Assembly (NCBI GenBank): GCA_017998475.1
Contig: JAGODA010000028.1
Coordinates: forward strand, 1 to 17,014
Reading direction: 5' to 3'
From: Spirochaetota bacterium
GTDB lineage: Bacteria; Spirochaetota; UBA4802; UBA5368
DNA: 17,014 nt
Each line of letters starts with the position of its first letter. The first letter of the stretch is position 1. The translations under genes were made by a program, and so were the position numbers. Shown here one piece after another: positions 14,057-17,014 of this stretch. The notes under the pieces are model-generated. The model saw nothing but the letters and a program-made list of their open reading frames with translations, was not told where the DNA came from and ran no database searches.

Positions 14057-16747
14057 GTGTCCAGCGATCGGCGTTTTCAGGAGATCACCGGCGTATTCAT
14101 AGCCCTCTTTTCGCTGATGCTCCTCCTGGCACTCGCCAGCTTTTCGCTCGACGATTACCGGCTGTTGAGTGAAAGCCGGCCGGTGGAAAACCTGATGGGC
14201 CCCTTCGGCGCCTGGGCGGCCAATTTCCTGCACGTCGCTTTCGGGATTTCCTCGTATATTCTCGTGGCCATAGGGATGCTCTCGGCGTGGCATGTAGTGC
14301 GGAGGGGTAACATCGCGGGCTCGATGGAGCGCATCTTCTCGCTTTCCTTTCTTCTGGTCAGCTTTTCCGCGCTCTGCGCGCTCTTCGGAGGGGAGGCCGT
14401 TCCCCAGCGCGCGGGCGGATATGTCGGATTATACCTCTCGCAGTTTTTCTCGCACTTTCTCGGAAGCGTCGGCGGCGTGCTCGTGGTGGTGGTGCTCAAT
14501 CTCACCGCGCTCCTGTTGCTCGGTGTTTTTTCTCTCGCTTCCCTCTTCGCGGCCTCTCCCGGCGGACGCCTGCAGGCTGCCGTCCGGGGGGCCTACATGC
14601 GGCTTCAGCGCCGGCGCGACCCTGACGCGGCGCCGGTAACGCGCATCGACGAGGAGATGAAAAAAAACGCCCGCCGCGCGGCAAAACCGCCATGGGTCGT
14701 GAAGCGCCGTGTGCGCGTGTACCGGGGCAGGGTGATGGGCGAGGCGGATGCCGCGTTCTCTCCCCGGGTGGAGCTTCTGGAGTTTATAAACGCGGATGCA
14801 AACATGTCTGGTCCGGCGAACGACCCGCGCGGGGCCTATTTCGATGATGCGATTCGCCCCGGTACGGCCTTTGAACCGGAGATAATAGAAACGCACCGCC
14901 AGTCCGAAATCTCCGACCGGGATGAGGCGTGCATCCCGAGAAATGAATACGATTTTCGTGATGACGGTTCCTCGATGGACCCCGTTACCGGAGAATCGGT
15001 GGAGGCGGAACAGGCGGCGGACGTTGATGATGAGGATGTACCGGCGGGAATGGAGGCCGATGAGCGAGTGACCGCCGACGCGGGCGATGGATCCGCCATC
15101 GCGACCAACCGTCTGCGCTTTGCGGCGTCACCCGACGATGCTTCGATACCGGAGGCCCTCTCCGTGGACGAGGAACCCCTTCCGCCCGCGGCCTCTCCGC
15201 GCGAACGGACTGAATACGAGCGCGAGGCGAAGGGCGCGGGAGGAACACGGGAAGGGGCCCGGCCGCGCAAACAGGCCGGAGAGGTCCAGCAGACCTTCGA
15301 TTTCGGCGACGGGGAAAGCGGAGAGCGCGTGTTCGAGAGCATATCCATCAACCGCGACTACATCATACCCGCGGCCTTTCTTCACCCCTCGTCGGCCTCC
15401 GACGCCGAGAGCTGGAAGAGCGAAATAGTAAAAAACTCCGAGCTCCTGGTGAATATCCTGAACGATTTCGGGATCGAGTCGCGCGTGGTGAACGTCAACC
15501 GCGGTCCCGTCATCACGCTCTACGAAATGCAGATCGCGCCGGGAATAAAGGTGAACCGCATCGTGGGCCTCTCGGACGATATCGCCATGGCGCTCTCCGG
15601 CTCGCGCGTTCGCATCGTCGCGCCGATTCCGGGAAAGTCCGCCATCGGCGTCGAGGTGCCGAACAAAAAACGCGAGATGGTGAACCTCGGCGACATCATC
15701 ACCGCGAAGGAATACCAGTCGCACCCCGGAAGCCTCAAGGTGGCGCTCGGCAAGGACATCCTGGGCAAGCCCGTCACGCTCGACATAAAGAAGCTCCCGC
15801 ACCTCCTGATCGCCGGGGCCACGGGAAGCGGAAAGTCGGTGTGCGTTAACTCCATCATCACAAGCCTCATCTACAATTACGATCCGAATTACGTGCGCTT
15901 CATACTGGTCGATCCCAAGATGGTGGAGCTCCAGCTCTACAACGGCATCCCGCACCTGCTCACGCCCGTCATCATCGAGCCGCACGTGGCGCCCAAGGCG
16001 CTCAAGTGGGCCATGTACGAGATGGAGCGGCGCTACCGCCTTCTGTCGCAGATGAACACGCGCGACATCGAGCGCTACAACCAGAAGGTGGCCGGTTACG
16101 GCGACACCTACGAGCGTCTGCCGTACATCGTGGTCATCATGGACGAGCTCGCCGACCTCATGATGGTGGCGCAGAAGGAGATCGAGGGGTTCATCACCCG
16201 CATCGCGCAGAAGGCGCGCGCGGTGGGCATCCACCTGGTGCTGGCCACGCAGCGGCCGTCGGTCGACGTGATCACCGGCATCATCAAGGCGAACTTCCCG
16301 GCGCGCATCGCCTTCCAGGTGGCGCAGAAGACCGACTCGCGCACCATCATCGACCAGAACGGCGCGGAGAAGCTTCTGGGCAAGGGCGACATGCTCTACC
16401 AGTCGCCCATGAGCTCGTTCCCCGTGCGCATCCAGGGGGCCTACATCTCCGAGGACGAGATACAGACGGTCGTTCAGCACCTGCGCTCGCTCGGAAACCC
16501 CAACTACATCGATATCGACGCGGGCATCTTCGAGGAGGAGCTCTCCGGCGATGAAGACGGCGACGACGACGAGCTTTTCGTGGAGGCGCTCAAGATCGTC
16601 GAGGAGACCAAGAAGGCGTCGGCCTCCTACCTGCAGAGGCGCCTCTCGATCGGCTACAACCGCGCGGCGCGCATCATCGAGCTCATGGAGGACCGAGGCT
16701 ACATAGGCGCCCAGCAGGGGAGCAAGCCGCGCGAGGTGTTTATCTGA
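14057..16747 (+). CDS. ftsK: DNA translocase FtsK/SpoIIIE
   Basis: A septum-anchored ATP-driven DNA pump that moves chromosome termini across the division site. 896 residues. The N-terminus has four membrane helices (about 10-28, 55-77, 91-111 and 133-165). A linker from about 170 to 430 is low-complexity and acidic, rich in D, E and A. The motor follows: Walker A GATGSGKS at 587-594 (Lys593), ILVDPKMVEL near 620, and Walker B VVIMDELADL with Asp696-Glu697. The C-terminal gamma winged helix (about 836-896: ELFVEALKIVEETKKASASYLQRR, YNRAARIIELMEDRGYIG) reads polar DNA signals and contacts XerD in studied species. It starts with GTG, six bases after GGAGG at 14046-14050. The gene probably has its own promoter in the 237-bp gap, but none is clear. 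Confidence 0.96.
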   Translation: MSSDRRFQEITGVFIALFSLMLLLALASFSLDDYRLLSESRPVENLMGPFGAWAANFLHVAFGISSYILVAIGMLSAWHVVRRGNIAGSMERIFSLSFLLVSFSALCALFGGEAVPQRAGGYVGLYLSQFFSHFLGSVGGVLVVVVLNLTALLLLGVFSLASLFAASPGGRLQAAVRGAYMRLQRRRDPDAAPVTRIDEEMKKNARRAAKPPWVVKRRVRVYRGRVMGEADAAFSPRVELLEFINADANMSGPANDPRGAYFDDAIRPGTAFEPEIIETHRQSEISDRDEACIPRNEYDFRDDGSSMDPVTGESVEAEQAADVDDEDVPAGMEADERVTADAGDGSAIATNRLRFAASPDDASIPEALSVDEEPLPPAASPRERTEYEREAKGAGGTREGARPRKQAGEVQQTFDFGDGESGERVFESISINRDYIIPAAFLHPSSASDAESWKSEIVKNSELLVNILNDFGIESRVVNVNRGPVITLYEMQIAPGIKVNRIVGLSDDIAMALSGSRVRIVAPIPGKSAIGVEVPNKKREMVNLGDIITAKEYQSHPGSLKVALGKDILGKPVTLDIKKLPHLLIAGATGSGKSVCVNSIITSLIYNYDPNYVRFILVDPKMVELQLYNGIPHLLTPVIIEPHVAPKALKWAMYEMERRYRLLSQMNTRDIERYNQKVAGYGDTYERLPYIVVIMDELADLMMVAQKEIEGFITRIAQKARAVGIHLVLATQRPSVDVITGIIKANFPARIAFQVAQKTDSRTIIDQNGAEKLLGKGDMLYQSPMSSFPVRIQGAYISEDEIQTVVQHLRSLGNPNYIDIDAGIFEEELSGDEDGDDDELFVEALKIVEETKKASASYLQRRLSIGYNRAARIIELMEDRGYIGAQQGSKPREVFI

Positions 16748-16755
16748 TAAGGCCG

Positions 16756-16780
16756 TCCCGGCGCGCGGGATGATTTATTT
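16756..16780 (+). terminator. Weak terminator candidate after ftsK
   Basis: TCCCG-GCGCG-CGGGA hairpin (16756-16770) directly after the ftsK stop, followed by TGATTTATTT. The tail is T-rich but interrupted; efficiency is doubtful. Confidence 0.4.
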
Positions 16781-16820
16781 GTATCGTGATGATACTCACC
16801 TGACAGTGTCCTGCAAACAA

Positions 16821-16880
16821 GGCGTACGTTCCGGTGGTATGTGCCGCCACCATGGAGAACAATCGCGCCGGACATACGCC
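16821..16880. repeat. Nested inverted repeat between convergent genes
   Basis: GGCGTACGTTCCGG (16821-16834) pairs with CCGGACATACGCC (16868-16880) at 12 positions with one mismatch and one bulged T. Inside lies a second hairpin, GGTGGT (16833-16838) with GCCACC (16846-16851). It sits in the 139-bp gap between ftsK and the minus-strand gene; no T-run on either side. Confidence 0.45.
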
Positions 16881-16886
16881 GCCCCC

Positions 16887-17014
16887 TCACCACGAACCCG
16901 AGGCGCCGCCTCCTCCAAAACTGCCGCCGCCACCGCTGAAGGAGGATGATCCGCTCGACGAGGAACCGGAAGAGCTCCATGACGATGAGGAACTGTAGGA
17001 CGATCCTCCTCCGG
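16887..17014 (-). CDS. C-terminus of a Gly/Ser-rich membrane protein, probably TPM/YgcG type (5' end outside window)
   Basis: Only the last 41 codons are visible, in a frame open to the right edge. The peptide is almost entirely Ser and Gly and ends SFSGGGGSFGGGGASGSW before the stop at 16887-16889. This tail is typical of TPM-domain (YgcG-like) proteins, which have a periplasmic or extracytoplasmic TPM domain, one membrane helix and a Gly/Ser-rich end that usually finishes in G-S-W. Some DUF2207 proteins have similar tails, so the assignment is tentative. TPM genes often sit beside lemA; that cannot be checked here. The gene converges on ftsK. Confidence 0.6.
   Translation of the reverse strand, partial: GGGSSYSSSSSWSSSGSSSSGSSSFSGGGGSFGGGGASGSW

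Noticed and set aside
15128..16480. 450-codon minus-strand open frame opposite ftsK
   Set aside because: Shadow of the ftsK motor region; composition (His, Asp, Arg, Val) is that of reversed GC-rich code and no motif is seen.
1..17014. CRISPR arrays, insertion sequences, phage genes, rRNA
   Set aside because: No regularly spaced repeats, transposase or integrase motifs, or rRNA segments were seen on either strand.

Overview
The window is a GC-rich bacterial chromosome segment with mostly single-copy housekeeping genes, tight gene packing and ATGA translational overlaps. There is no IS element, prophage, CRISPR array or rRNA in it. RNase J, an MshEN-like mini-protein next to an EAL phosphodiesterase, a KaiC-like/XRE/cupin fusion and a tRNA without encoded CCA point to a free-living bacterium, perhaps from a spirochaete-like or other deep lineage. 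The taxonomic guess is weak and rests on impression only.

Layout. Positions 1-2015 (+): the C-terminal part of uvrB (cut by the left edge), overlapped by nadC. Positions 2026-4719 (-): a run of a tocopherol-cyclase-like protein, a small membrane protein, a YhhN-like 8-helix membrane protein and a GNAT acetyltransferase. Positions 4720-5156: a non-coding, very AT-rich divergent region with three perfect DnaA boxes and two perfect palindromes. Positions 5157-7266 (+): an unrecognised helical/winged-helix protein, then galactokinase. Positions 7298-11493 (-): an EAL-domain c-di-GMP phosphodiesterase, a 68-residue MshEN-like protein, tRNA-Val(CAC), a TPR protein and a KaiC-like/XRE/cupin regulator. 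Positions 11730-13819 (+): dut, overlapped by rnj (RNase J). Positions 14057-16747 (+): ftsK. At the right edge (-) is the Gly/Ser-rich C-terminus of a protein that probably belongs to the TPM/YgcG type.

Working together. uvrB, dut, rnj and ftsK serve DNA repair, nucleotide hygiene, RNA turnover and chromosome segregation. nadC feeds NAD synthesis. The EAL and MshEN-like genes may form a small c-di-GMP signalling pair. Three good housekeeping-type promoters (TTGAC[A/G], 17-bp spacer) can be placed on the minus strand, before the EAL gene, the tRNA and the XRE regulator.

Most interesting: the region around 4827-5092. A tight cluster of consensus DnaA boxes is followed by a short GC-rich stretch, AT-rich DNA and two perfect AT-rich palindromes. 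This resembles a replication origin or another DnaA-controlled locus, although dnaA, dnaN and gidA are not in the window.
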